From Bacteroidota bacterium (lineage in GTDB: Bacteria; Bacteroidota; Bacteroidia; AKYH767-A; 2013-40CM-41-45), in assembly GCA_004295015.1 (NCBI GenBank), contig SHNE01000028.1:1-35332 (forward strand): a stretch of DNA of 35,332 nt, in the 5' to 3' direction. Each line of letters begins with the position of its first letter. Position 1 is the first letter of the stretch. Below the pieces are notes generated by a model that worked only from the letters and a program-made list of their open reading frames with translations, did no database searches and was not told where the DNA came from. Made by a program: the position numbers and the translations under genes. Positions 1-15,000 of the stretch are shown piece by piece.

Positions 1-3000
1 TCCTGCCGTCCATTATCATCCCGAAGGGATAATAATCCGAAGTGCTGGTTATGTCAGGTTGATAGAAGGCAATCAAGCCTCCGTTAGGGTGTGGAAGTTT
101 CCGGTCTGAAACCACCGCTAGCACATTTCCGAGATGATTTGTTAATTCAAACTGTTTCAATCCCAGTGAATGGTTAAAGGTAGCCGAAGAATATAATGGA
201 CTTGCTCCTATCATTTCTAAAGAATCAGTGTTTATTCCCAACCTGCTGCTTCCATAAAGATTTCGTTCTTTTAACATATAAGAAGATGAGCTGCCATCTG
301 TTGTAAACTTATAGGTCGTCAAAATATTGCCTTGTGCATCCCTAATGTAAAACGTGCTGCTTACCAAATTATTTGACGAGCTATAAACATGCTTGGCAAT
401 CCTGTTTCCGGAAGGATCGTAGTCAAAATAGAGCTTCTCCTTGGTGCTGCCTGTCTCTCGCTCAATTGCCCTGATTTTGCCACTGAGGCTCCACAAAATG
501 GTATCAATCTCAGCATCCGAGTCCTTTACAAGATTACCTAATACATCATAAGTATAATCCATATCCACCGGAGAACCCGAAGCACTATTAACCACTTTTT
601 GTAAACGGTTATTGGCACGTCGAGCATTATTTTGACAATCAGTAACCGTAGGGTAAATATAAGCAAAATCATCCGCAACACTGCCATTCATACTATCTCG
701 CAACTGAGTTTCAATGTTTCCGTTTGCATCATATGTAAATTCATTTTTGTACCTGTCATTGTAAGTGAGGCCACTTACCCATTCGTTGGTTACAAAATTG
801 AGACTATCGAATGATTTCGATGAAAGCAATCTGTTCAACTGATCATACTTATATGCATTTGATTGAGGCAGCGGATTAAGTAGGTTTGTATTTGAAGCTA
901 GTGGTTGGGCAATGGTTGTAGCCATCATCGAAATATTTCCATTGAATAGATCGTTTCGTGCTTGCATTACATCGCTACCATCGGTTTTAGCTTCAAAACG
1001 ATAGTTGTCATCATTCCATCTGTTATTGTCTATAGGCTTATAATCACCGGCGAAGTAATTGAGTGTATAACCAAAGGCATCTTTGGCAAAACTGGAATTT
1101 TGGGATAACGAATTTCCATCCTGTCCAATGTCCGTTGAATCAGACAATTTGTTGCTGTTTACTCCCTTCAACCAACCTTGCAAAGTATAGACGTAGTCAA
1201 TTCCCTGAATTTGCTCATCACCCAATTCAGTTCGTGCTAATGGCCCGTGTGCATAATAGAAATATTTCGCATCACGATCCCACTGAACGTTGTTTGTACT
1301 TGTCAGAACACTTGTGATACGGTTGTCGGCGTCATACTCATAAGCATGTATGAATTGATCAGGTTGCGCTTTTTGGAAAGTCACCTTATTCACCTTGCCA
1401 CTAATCAAATCATATTCATAATCAACGCGCTTCAATCTTTGTTCAGGAAGGCTTAAATCTATTGACATCTTCCTGTTGTCTTGAATAAGCGCCTTTACAT
1501 TTCCATGAATGTCATAAGAGTAATGTGTCGCTGACTCATAAATCGTTGAATCGCTATTATACGTATCTGCATATGTAACCGAAGACACACGGTTGCGCAT
1601 ATTTTCCTGTTCAAAATAATAGGTTGAACTCAAGGTACTATCATATGGCTGAATTGGCAACCAGGTTGTATCGTAATAAGTCCTCGTGACTTCTGTTCTT
1701 AACCCGCTTGGTTCCGAAATCCAGGAATAAAGTGCTGTATCATTGATCACCTTTGGATTATAAAAATTGTTTACGTAGTCCCCAAAAATATCATTGAACC
1801 TGGAACCGGAAGAGTTTTCCGCTTTCTCACCAACTTCTGTTATTCTACCCAATCTGTCAAAGCGTGTGTAGCTATAAGCCTTTGGTGTTTTATTGAATTG
1901 TTTAGTGTTTTGCGAAAGGCTTAGTCGACCTACCTGGTCATACCAGAATAAGGTGCTGTACAACATTGCTTCATCATGTAACCGCCTTGCGAATGGGTAT
2001 GTTGTTCCTCGATAGACTTCGCTGCTTTGTGTGTATGCACCGGCAACAAATCCATGATAACGACTAGGGAAGGTGATTACTTTGAAGTCGGTCGATGATG
2101 TATCGGCACCCAGGATAACAGCTCCATCTTCACAATTCATCCGGGTCCAATCAATATGTGTTCCAGGACCCGTCTGAATATTACAGAGTGCAGAGCATTT
2201 ATAAATACTTCCCCCATCCCCAACGACATATCCATTTCTATCGTCATGGAAATACGTATCAAATAAATTACTTGTTAAACCAGCTATGCTATGGTCAAAA
2301 AACGATCCATTATAATATTGTATGGTTCCACTATTTCCAGCAGCTATGAACGTATTGTCATTGAAAACATGTAAAGCATTAATACTATTGCTAGATACCG
2401 AGGATGTAAACGCCGAGCTAACTGAAACGCTATTCGAAACAGGATCGTAATTTAACTTGGCTACTTTGCCGCTTTGGCCAACTGCATAACCAATAACATC
2501 CTTTCCGAATTCAATATCATTCAAAGTATCTCCGGTACTACTGTAAGAATAGCCAATCAAAGGTTCTAAAATTCCACTCGAATTTAATTGTGCGAGATAG
2601 TGATTACTACCTCCAACAATTAATTGCCTAGGCCCACTTGCCCAAACACAATTATAAACAGGCAAGGCTAATGAAGTACCATTATAATCAGGCTTAATTA
2701 AGTCCCATGTATTTCCAGCGTCATTTGTGTATCGGATTGTTCCATTTTCTCCAACAGCATATCCTTCATTAACCGTTCTGAAATGTACATCATTCAACCT
2801 AAAGCCATAGACTTGTTTCACTTTAATTCCTGCCTGCCCGTTATAATTATAAATATTGCTATGAGATCCTGACACAAGAACCTTTCCGGTGCTTGATAAG
2901 GCTAGCCCATAATAATTAGAGGTAATAGGTGTCGGCATTAATTTTTTTACTGTAGAATTTTGCAGAGCCCAATTATCGATCCTTAGTAATGTTCCCTTGT

Positions 3001-6000
3001 CCCCTGCCACATAACAAGGTTCAGTATAAACAGTAAGAGCAATATCATTTAAATTTTCAGTAAGGTGACCATTTAGTCGTTCTAAGTCAAAGGCACCTGA
3101 TGTCAGCAAATGAATTTTATTAATAACGCCGCTTTCTCCCACAGCCATTCCTTTTGTCACGGCAGTACTATATCGAATTGCAGTCAATCTATCAACGTTG
3201 TTTGTAATTCGATTCGTGAACTGAGCCCCTGTAGTCGATGTCATTATCGATCCATCCAAACCACAAGTGATGATAGATCCGGCAGATTGGAAATTACTCA
3301 AATCAGAAATCGGTAAAGGCACAATATCCCAATTCCGATTTGTAAATCCTGTAGATCCACTTAATGCAGAATTTGAACTATGTAGAATTGATCCTGGATC
3401 TATATCACAAATTAGAACACTATCATTTGAGTTTATATCCATCTTAGGAGATACTAATCCAGCAATTGTCGCAGAAGCAAGGCTAACCGACACAGGATTG
3501 GTAGCGCCGATCAAAGTATCCAGTATAACTTTATAGATATGGGGATCAACAGCAGAACTAAAATCATATTTACCAAGTAAATATAATTCAGGAGAACTTG
3601 ATGCCTTCACATCCAACATTTCAATTGAATTAGTAGCCGTTAAATTCTCGAATTGGCCAATCACATTCGTTCCTTGAATTTTCTCAAAGTAGCATGATGC
3701 TTGCAATGAAGAATTTATTGTGGCGATGTGGAACAGGAACCGATCAGGGCTTGAAGTTATTTTTACCACACGCTGATCATGCTTTTCAATAACACCGACA
3801 CTGACCGTAGAAATTTCTTTCCAAATGACAGAATTAGCACCTATATCATTGCTTAGATACATTTTTGAATTATCTGCTGAAATTGACACAAAAGTTTTGA
3901 ATACCTGAGGAGAGCTGGATTGTACTTCTACATACGTTGAAGCAACAGACGTAAAATTAGTCACGCCTGAAACAAGTGGCGGCTTGGCAATCGATATTAG
4001 TCCGAAATAAGGGCTTGCATTTTGAGTATTGGCGATGATTCTTTTTATCAGTCCTTTCTTACCTACTGCAATACCTGTTAAGTCATTTTCAAAACTCATG
4101 TCAGTATAATACTCTCCAGGCTTACCTGCCAGCTCCCAAGATCTTCCTCCATCAGCAGTTTTATACAATAAATTATTTCCTCCAGCAGAGTCGACCAGCG
4201 CTAATCCAATCTCATCAGTGCGGAACCAAACTTTTGTAATATCCTTCGTTAATCCGGTCGGGATCAGTTTCCATTTCTGCCCTCCATCAATCGTCTTCAA
4301 TAAATTACCATCCAACCCGGCAGCAAATGCCTGAAGTGGGTAATTTGCTTGGTCTGCAACATAGGCTACGGAACTTAATCCAACCGTTGTAAAGTCCGTA
4401 ATTTCAGTTACAGCCGGCGATGATGTTCCGCCTCCTATTTTATAGACAACACCATCCTCATTACTGTTGAAACCGGCAGCATAATAATCTGTTCCATTAA
4501 AAGTTACCGAAGTAAAGGTTGCAGGAGCTGTCGGATTCACACTTAGGTCTTCGAGTGTGATTACCCCGGCATTATCCCACAATCTATAAATCGAATTATT
4601 TTCTCCAACAAGAATTCCTTCGTATCCACCGGAATGTTGTCTAATGACTAAATCATTCAAATTTCTTAAGACAGTGTCACCAGAAGTATAGGAGGCAAAT
4701 TGATCCCACGAAGTTCCTCCATCTGTTGTCTTAACTACGATTCCATCATTTCCAACAGCATATCCATTCGTTGCATCAACCATTTGAATTTTATGAAAAT
4801 CTGCAGCCACTAGGTCATTGAGCTCTTTCCAAGTTGCTCCTCCATCATTTGTTGCATACAATAATCCTCTTGAAGGGAGTGATCCATTACCAATATAACC
4901 AGAAAGGTAACCCCTATTTGGAGTAACAAATTGAGTAGAAGTTACAACCAAATCAGCTCTCAATCCTGATGGCAAGTTAAAATCCCAGATATTCATTTCA
5001 TCCTGGTCAGGTAGATTTTGCCGAATAAGTTGATTAAGGCTATTATACTCATAAATAGTTGGCATAAGATGATCCGTGAATACAGTCTTCTCCCCTGTTG
5101 TTCTGTCATGAATAATTTGCCGTTCTAGTGAATCGGTATAGCTCGTAATTTGTAATGGAGTTACGCCTTCAGGCGGAATTGTCTTCACAAGGTTACCAGC
5201 CTGGTCATAATAATATAATGTGAAGTGGTATTCCTTATCCTCATATGTATTGATAAATTTCTCAACTGCACCAAGACAATGTTCGGTGTACTTTGTGTTT
5301 ATTGACTGGGTTGCGCTATCAATATATGACTGATAATTAATCCAGGCATTCTTCAGAGCTATTGACATGAGCTGTTCAACACAAGAACTGACCAAATTAG
5401 AATCAACTAATATTATAGTATCAAGATAAGCCAATGTCGGAAGTGTATCATGACATACAGAACCTCCTTCACAGAATTGGCTTATATCGAGATTATCGAG
5501 CTGTGTCTGACTTAGTGGAGTGCCATTAAATAGAACGATCGTCCTTAACGATTGCAGGAAATCGGAATAATCATTTACACAATTACAATAACCGAAGGAA
5601 GTAAAATCCGTTGAATCCTTTATGTTGACAATTTGAGGAGTACCAACGGGTACGGAATGTAATTGTACATAAACATTGTATGCATTCACGTTCGTCAAAT
5701 ACGTCTGATAGGCTTCGTCGCATTCAGGATGCAAATTTGGGATGGAATCTTGAGGACAACCAACATAATTCCAAATATCAACAGCTATATCATACAATGT
5801 AGTATCGTTAATCTGAATTAAAGTGTCAAGATAATCTATGTAAGACTGGGTGCAAGTACAATAACCGGATAGAACAAACGTCGAAGGGTCGGAATATGGA
5901 TATGCTAAAGTATCCTCATAAGCAAGTGCAAAAGCGGATTGATTGTATTCTGAAATCTTCTGGTTCAAACTATTAAATAAGGACAAACAAGTTCCAGAAT

Positions 6001-9000
6001 CGCAAGACATGGTTATATCCAAAGGATAAGGCAATAAGGCATTTGTGTCAGCATTCAAATAAGGCAAGAGTCCATTCATATAATCTGTTACACAATTACA
6101 ATATCCAAATGATGAAAACTGAGCTGTGGAATTAAACAGTCCCGGATCAAGAAAATACCCATGATGAATGGCGAAGGGACTATTATTATAGAGCCCTATC
6201 ACGGTTTGATACTGATGAAACAAACTATCACATCCTGTAGGAGGAATGACGGAGTCACAAACAGCATTATAAGGAATACTGTCCGGGCATGGTGGATAAA
6301 TATTTAGGCTTGCAATGTAATTAGCATAAACCTGGAAGCCGGTATCCGAACAACATAGATTTGCATTTAAAAAATCAGTGTATGAATAAAGCGGAACTCG
6401 TGGACACAAAGTCAGATCAGGATTCGCTAAAATATAATCCAGATAGGCATTGAGATAAGTAGAATAAAAGATTGTACAAGAATCTGGTGGATAACAGATC
6501 TTATTGATTGGACAAACTGTAAATATTGTATCCCACTCCAAAGGAGTATAGCTATAATTTAATTGAGCATTTAACCAAGAGTACATTGAGAATGCAGAAT
6601 CACATGGATAACTACTTGCCGCAGCAGCAACAGCAGTGCAGTTAATACATCTAAATATCCAGTCCATACCAATTCCACATGAGTCAAGGAGTGTGAAATA
6701 GCTTGTATCAGAAATCCCCCACCCTGTTTGACCATTTAACCAAGCCGAAAGAGAAGTATCGCAGGGGAATATACTCACCAAGGAATCAAGATACTCACAT
6801 CGACAAACACTATCTACAGGGCAATAAGGGAAAATCAAACCCCATTCGAAATCTGTGAAGCTTAAATGTAGAGTGTCATTAAGCCAAGACGTGTATGATT
6901 GTGTAGAATCACAAGGGTACTTGCCATTTAAGGCTGTGATCATGGAACAATCAACACAGCGCAACCACCAAGCAGAATCAAGACTACAGCTATCCAAAAA
7001 AGCAGCCCAAAGCGTGTCGGATAAATTCCACTGTGTGGAATTATTTAAATAAGCAAAGAAAGAAATTGAATCACATGGATATTGCGTGATGAGGCTGTCG
7101 AGATAATCACAAGTGCAAATACTATCTACAGAACAATGAGGAAAAATCAGACTCCATTCATAATTAGTATACTGTACATTCAGCGTGTCATTCAACCATG
7201 CTGTAAAAGTCTGTGCAGAATTACACGGAAATTTTCCTTTTAGAGAATCCAATGTTTCACAACTGATACATTTCAACCACCATTCAGAATTGCAAGAGTC
7301 TAACAAATTAGCCCAAACCGTGTCTGGCAAATTCCAATCTGTTGAGCCATTCAAATAGCTGAAAAATGACAGAGAATCGCATGGATAGTTTGCAATAACA
7401 CTGTCCACAAAATCACACTGACAAATACTATCGACTGTACAATGAGGAAAGATGAGACTCCATTCAAAATCTGTAAAGTTTAAATTTAACGTGTCGTTTA
7501 ACCAGGCTGTAAATGTGAGGGTGCTATCGCATGGATACATGCCTTTTAATGAATCAAGTACTCCACAACTGACGCATTGTAACCACCATTGCGAATTACA
7601 ACTATCCAACAAGTTGGCCCATGTTGTATCTGACAAGCCCCAGCCTGTTGTTCCATTTAAGTAGGCGATGAATGATAATGAATCACATTGGTAGCCAGTA
7701 ATAACACTGTCCACAAAATCACACTTACAAATACTATCTACTGTACAATGAGGAAAGATGAGACTCCATTCAAAATCTGTAAAGTTTAAATTTAACGTGT
7801 CGTTTAACCAGGCTGTAAATGTGAGTGTGCTATCGCATGGATACATGCCTTTTAATGAATCAAGTACTCCACAACTGACGCACTGTAACCACCATTGCGA
7901 ATTACAACTATCCAACAAGTTGGCCCAAATTGTATCTGACAAGCCCCAACCAGTTGTTCCGTTTAAGTAGGCGATGAATGATATTGAATCACATTGGTAA
8001 CCGGCAATAACGCTATCCACAAAATCACATTTACAAATACTATCAACTGTACAATGTGGAAAGATGAGACTCCATTCAAAGTCTGTATAGTTTAAATTCA
8101 AGGTATCGTTTAACCAGGCTGTAAATGTGAGGGTGCTATCGCATGGATACATGCCTTTCAGGGAATCGAGCACCTCGCAACTGACACAACCTACCCACCA
8201 CTCAGAATTGCAACTATCCAACAAGTTGGCCCATGTTGTATCCGACAAGCCCCAGCCTATTGTTCCGTTTAAGTAAGCGATGAATGATGAAGAATCACAT
8301 TGGTAACCGGCAATAACGCTATCCACAAAATCACATTTACAAACACTATCAACAGTACAATGAGGAAAGATGAGACTCCATTCAAAATCTGTAAAGTTTA
8401 AATTTAACGTGTCGTTTAACCAGGCTGTAAATGTGAGTGTGCTATCGCATGGATACATGCCTTTTAATGAATCAAGTACTCCACAACTGACGCACTGTAA
8501 CCACCATTGCGAATTACAACTATCCAACAAGTTGGCCCAAATTGTATCTGACAAGCCCCAACCAGTTGTTCCGTTTAAGTAGGCGATGAATGATATTGAA
8601 TCACATTGGTAACCGGCAATAACGCTATCCACAAAATCACATTTACAAATACTATCAACTGTACAATGTGGAAAGATGAGACTCCATTCAAAGTCTGTAT
8701 AGTTTAAATTCAAGGTATCGTTTAACCAGGCTGTAAATGTGAGGGTGCTATCGCATGGATACATGCCTTTCAGGGAATCGAGCACCTCGCAACTGACACA
8801 ACCTACCCACCACTCAGAATTGCAACTATCCAACAAGTTGGCCCATGTTGTATCCGACAAGCCCCAGCCTATTGTTCCGTTTAAGAAAGCGATAAACGAA
8901 GATGAATCACATTGGTAACCGGCAATAACGCTGTCAACAAAATCACATTTACAAATACTATCAACTGTACAATGTGGAAAGATGAGACTCCATTCAAAAT

Positions 9001-12000
9001 CTGTAAAGCTTAAATTCAAGGTATCGTTTAACCAGGCTGTAAATGACTGACTTGAGTCGCAAGGATACTTCCCTTTTAATGAGTCAAGGGTTTCACAGTT
9101 AATACAAGAGGTCCACCATAATGAATCAAGGTTACAGGAATCCAACATTGCCAACCACAGAGTATCTGATAAATTCCAAGTTGTTGAATTGTTTAAGTAA
9201 GTGGTGATTGATATTGAATCGCAATCATATAGCTGAACTAAACTATCTAAATAATCACACTTACAAGTACTGTCAGGAGGACAATAAGTAAATATTTCGT
9301 TCCATTCAAGTTGAGTAAAATTCAGATTTAAAGTGTCATTTAACCATGCTGTGTAGGATTGATTTGAGTAACATGGATATTTCCCGTTTAGTGCAGTGAT
9401 GGATTGACAACTGGTGCAATGCTTCCACCAGGCTGAATCGAGTTGACATGAATCAAGCTGAGCAAACCAAGACGCACCGGAAATATTCCATCCGGTTTTA
9501 TTATTTAAATATCCAATAAAAGTGGTGTCACATGGATATTGAACAATCAAAGTATCTAAATAATCACATTTACAAATACTATCAACTGGACAATAGCCAA
9601 ATATTGATTGCCATTCCAATTTGCTAAAATTAACATTGAGTGTGTCATTTAGCCAAGCGGTGTAAGTTAAACCAACTTGACATGCGTATTTTCCTTTCAA
9701 CGAATTTAGTGTTGAACAATTTACACAATTGCTAAACCAGGTATCACCGAGGCAGGAATCTGCAAGCAAAAGATAGGACGTATCGGAAAGCCCCCAATTT
9801 GTAACAGCCCCAACCCATTCGGTGAACGAAAGACTATCATGGCAATCAAATCCAACAATGTATTCACTTAGATAAGTGCATGAGTCACAATGAAGTTGTA
9901 AACCGCAATATTCCATTGCATACAAAAAATCAAGATATGTTAAATTGGTTTCTAAATAATAATTTAAATAATCTTCGACTACAAGATTGGAGTCACAAGG
10001 CATGGCATCAATTAAATCACTCAACTGAGAGCAGTCGAAACACGGAATCATTATGTGACAACTATCTAAATAATGGAGCCAAGTCGAATCGCTAAATTGG
10101 TATAAAAAATGATTATTTAAATAGGTGGCTAATGGCTCTTCATCGCAATCATATCCAGGCATAATTTCTAACAAAAATCCACATTCAACCCTACAAGGAA
10201 CGGTCCTCCCACAAACGTTCATAATCGAGTCCCACTGAGAAATTGAAAACACCCATCCGGTGCCATTAAATAAATAGGTATACAAATTAAGGGTGTCCTG
10301 ACAAGAAAAATCATCAAGCAAAATATTGATACGTGTGCAAGAGTCGCAATTTAAAGTCAGACCACAATCATTCATCCAATTTGACCAAAATAATCCACTG
10401 AAATTGACTTCAAATTTTTCATTTAAAAAATCTGCTACAGTTACATGACTTTCATCGCAAGGAAATGATTCTAACATTTCACTTATGTCTTCACAACATC
10501 TTAAGTGAACACCGCAAGCCGCCATCATTTCATCATAATACAAAGAAGTATTCGAAACATGATAATACAGATTTAACCATTCAGTTAATGTGATGGTATC
10601 TTGAAGACAAGGAAAACGTTCTACAGCTGCTTCAAGATTTTCACACGACAACTCAACAAATGTAGTATTACAAGTGTCCATCCATTGAAAATATAATTCC
10701 AAAGGATAGGATATGTTTAAAAATCCATTCATACACTCCGCTACCATATTTGGAGCTTCCGAAGAACACATATCGTAGGCAACCTGAAGTTGATCACAAT
10801 CGATTTCACCTTGCTCAAACTCAGATCCGCAACTTTCAATTAGAATAATGTAATCCTCCATGGTTAACTCGACCACAAGTGAATAATTCATATAGTCAAC
10901 AAAAGGAGGCTTTGCGTCCAAATGAACATACTCTTCATACAATGTTATCAATTCTTCACAATCAATCAAAGGTCCCCCACACTCATGATTCCATAATATA
11001 TAATCATGTAACGATAAATTTTGATGCAAGTATGAATTCAGACATTGTGCCAACTGACTAATTGGGGTTTCAGAACACAATCCTTTTACAGTATTTAGTG
11101 AATCACAACTTCCAAATTTCTGCTCTGGGATTCCTATATTACATCTTTCGAACCAAACCAAATAGTCATCCAGAGTAAAATTCAGGTTGCAATAATGATT
11201 TATCCATACTGACAAAGGAGGTTGACTTACATCAGGAATTAATAAAAAGGCATCAGTCGCATTTTGTAGTTTCTGGCAATCTATATAAGGAATTTGACAA
11301 CTATCCATCCATCGGGCATAGTCAATCCAAATTAAATTTAGTCCAAACTCTGAGTTTAATTGAGAAGTGATGTCACCGGCAGAACTCATCCCAAACGAAA
11401 GATAAAAATATTCAAGAGTATCACAATTTGGGCTGTATGTTGGAATAGTTAGGTTACATTCCAATATTAAATTTGTCCACTGATCCCAAGTTAAATTAAC
11501 TCCCAACTCTCTTGAAAAATAAACACTAATGGGCGGCTTAATTCCAGATGCAATATTATTATAGTCATCTACTACACTTCCTAAAGTACTACAATCTATC
11601 AAATTTATACTACAGGAATCAAACCAATCCAAATATTCCTGTTTGCTAAAATTCACTCCCAATGCACCATTCAAACAGATATCAAAAGTGCTTAGCTGTC
11701 CGTTTGATTTGCAATCATTCAATTCAGAAAATAAATCAATACACGTGGGCCCTGGATTTGGGATGCTAATGCCACAGATACCCAGTCGAGGGTAGTAGTC
11801 TGCCCAAGTGAGATTAGTGTCAAGATAATTATTTAGCCAAATTGTTAACGGTGGATATATACTAGAAAGACTATTGTATCCGTTGATTGCATTTTGCAAC
11901 TGCGTGCAAGGAATGGCACTACCTCCAAAGGAAGACGAATAAATTATTTCATCATAGGTCGACAACATCTCTATGCTGTCAGGAACAAAATACCAAACCT

Positions 12001-15000
12001 CAATTAATCCTTCGCTATAGATAGCAGAATTTACTGCCAAATTTGAATTTATTGACAGGATATGGCCTTGACTACCTGAACTTGAACGATCAAAAATTGC
12101 GCCGGTAGATTTATCATTCTTAAAATCTGATTTTAGCTTACTAAAATAATATCTAATGTCAAATTTTTCTGTATTGGACCTCCCTTCAACTGGAGAAGAA
12201 ATATAATCCAAGTATGACTTAAGATTAAATTGTTTAGAGATTTCATAAAATTCAGTAATTGTCACAGGTTCAATATTCCTCCATTTTGTATCAAGGGATT
12301 GTCTTTCAAAATTTAATTTTGCCATTGATTTTCGATATATAATATAGTCACCTAAAATTCTTTCAACTTCAGAATTCAGCTTCTCCGGATTAACTTCTGA
12401 TTTTGATTTAACAAATTTGCTTTGATCGCTAACAGTTGTATTTGATAAACGCATAGCCTGAACTGGAACTTCATCATTGGCACATGCAACACAATTATTT
12501 ATTGGCACACATCCAACCCCAAAAACTGTATCTTGATAGATTGTACCACCATGATCAAACTCACCGATGAAGTAAAATCCCAAATAATTGGAATAAAAAT
12601 CAGCTGGTGCAATTCCCGTCAATCTATTCACTCCAATTAATTCTGAAAACTCAAGATCTGGATTGGATGAATTATCCTTTTGAGTCAAATTCAATTCACA
12701 ATCGACAGAATCTATGGGGAAAAAACTAAATTTTAATGTGTCAACAAATGGAAAACCTGTACTTTTAATTATTTGAGAAGATGTACCAGTAAAATATTGA
12801 GAAAATTTATTTTGAATTAATGGAGACAAATAAGGGCTAATCATTAGATCTATTGACAGGCTGTCTGCTTGCTGAACAAGTGCATCTTGGAACAAGATTT
12901 CTAACTCTCGCCTTGCGTCAAAGGCATTTCCAATACATGTCATTGGTATAGGAGGGCCACAAGTTCCCATAGTTAAAGCAAGTCTTGTAGACAATGCAGA
13001 ATTCACCAGTTCTATTTTGCCCTCCATTGTTGAAATCTGAGCTCCGGTTGAATTCAAGCCATCAATAATAAAAGAAGTTAGGTATTGACTTTTTCTTGTC
13101 AGGCCGGAAAAACCTCTCAGATCCCCCATTTGTGAAGCTGAGGAAACCGGAGAAAAATTGATGAATTCAATATTTAAATAAAAATCTGGGACAGCAGGAT
13201 CTGAAATCGTAAAGGATGTGCCTCCTGTATGGTGCCACTCCAAATACCCACTAGTATTCCGGAGTGCTGATTTTATCCGCTGAGTTACAAATTGACTGTA
13301 TGGTAATAAATACAAATTAACAGTTCCAAAAAGTGCGTTGTTATTTGCAATCACAGAAAATAAAAGATTTAAGTCTTTCGCCAATTGATTGGATTCGCAA
13401 ACGTCACTGAATTCGCAAGGGCCTAATTTTATGCAAGTGCTTCCTGTCAGATTGTATGGAATATTAGTCGAAGTAAAGGTAGTATCATTATAAACCGTTT
13501 TCAATCCTGTAATTTCAAAATCAAAGACACCGTTATTGTTTGTGATGTATTTTATTTGAACAAGGCTGCTGATGGAATCCCAATCAAACACATTGCCCCC
13601 ACTAGTCAATTGAATAGAACATAAAATTTCCCTTGTTCCGTTGGCTCGAATTATTGAGCCTACAAGATCAGTCCCAGAAAATGTAGCAAACCAATATAAT
13701 GAATCAGATTGATTAAGTAATTGAGGATTATATAAATAATTGTAAAGGTCAATAGTAAATTCAGGATAATTATTTAACGAAACATCAGCAGCAGAAGTGA
13801 GCTCTCCACGAGAAGCAAGTGCACTTAAAAATGATTCGAACTGAAATGCAAGCGGGCATTTGCCACTGTATTCATTCACTTGGTAGGCTGGGTCTTTAAT
13901 CGGAATATCATCAGAAGAATTAAAGCGCTTAAATTTATCACGATATTTAATTGCATTCGTAATATTACAAGGTTGTTGAGGGTTATTATAAAAATCAGTA
14001 AATGAAGAAGATCCAATGCAACCATTGTATCCGTAACAAATATTTTTGGCATAAAAGTCTTGAAGCGCTCGCAAAGATCTTGTTTTTGCGTCCATATAAA
14101 AACTCTTAAAAAACAACCATTCCTGATTGTTGATACTATCATTTCTATGTCCAGCATTACTTATAGTTAAACCAAAGTATTGCTGGCCGAAATTAAAACA
14201 AGTAGTATCATGTATATTTAATGAAACCGGGTTATAGTATTCGCACCTCGTTCCATAAGCCGCAACTTCAATCATACTTCTCCATACACTATCAATAAAC
14301 ATGTAATTATTATATTTATTAATAAAATTTCCGGCATAATTAAGAGAGGAACCATATTGATTATACAAAGAAAAATTTGTGAAAAATGGATCATACAATT
14401 TGCTTGAAGTAGAAAACAAATCATACACTATGCTATCCGGATCAACGGTCGAGTTATTGATAAAGCCTAAGTTAATAGCCTCTTGATAGGTTTGAGTGCT
14501 GAGTAAAAGCTGGTCAAATTGATCACTACTAAGCGAGTCATTCCCTTGCTTGACTCCCATGTTGCGGCATACCTCATAATAGCAGAATTCAGGATGATAC
14601 CTGACTAATGACTTAGCCCAACTGTCTTTAAAACGATTAATGAAATCTGAAACGTTTGCAAGATTTTCCGGAAAAGTGTAGTACCCAATGACCGGATCAT
14701 TAAAAATATATAACGCCCCAATATGTTCAACTTCAGGAATAAATTGCCCATTTGTCTCTTGAAGTAAAATTATTGATCTTTCTCCTAATTCATCCACATA
14801 GTAAGGATAGTTTATCCCATTTAAGTTGATCAAAGGCTTTTTCCAACTAGCACTTCCAATCGGCGAATTCTTTGGGAGATAATTATTAATATTAAATACT
14901 GATAACTCAAAATGTCCAGGATCAATATTTGATTCAAACAAATACTCACCATATTGACCATCCGTACTCACATCGGTCAACATTTGTGCATACTCCATGT

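Noticed and set aside
7452..8582. Three near-identical 70-codon plus-strand ORFs at 7452, 7758 and 8370
   Set aside because: They are antisense shadows of the 306-nt coding repeats of the giant minus-strand gene. Their similarity comes from the repeat, and their translations show no domain logic.
6540..9900. CRISPR-like regular repetition
   Set aside because: The period is 153/306 nt with no short repeat plus unique spacer pattern, and every unit is coding in one frame.
13876..14157. Minus-strand 93-codon ORF inside the giant gene
   Set aside because: It is in another frame of the same strand, and the giant Rhs frame across this stretch is coherent and Cys/Asn-rich like its surroundings.
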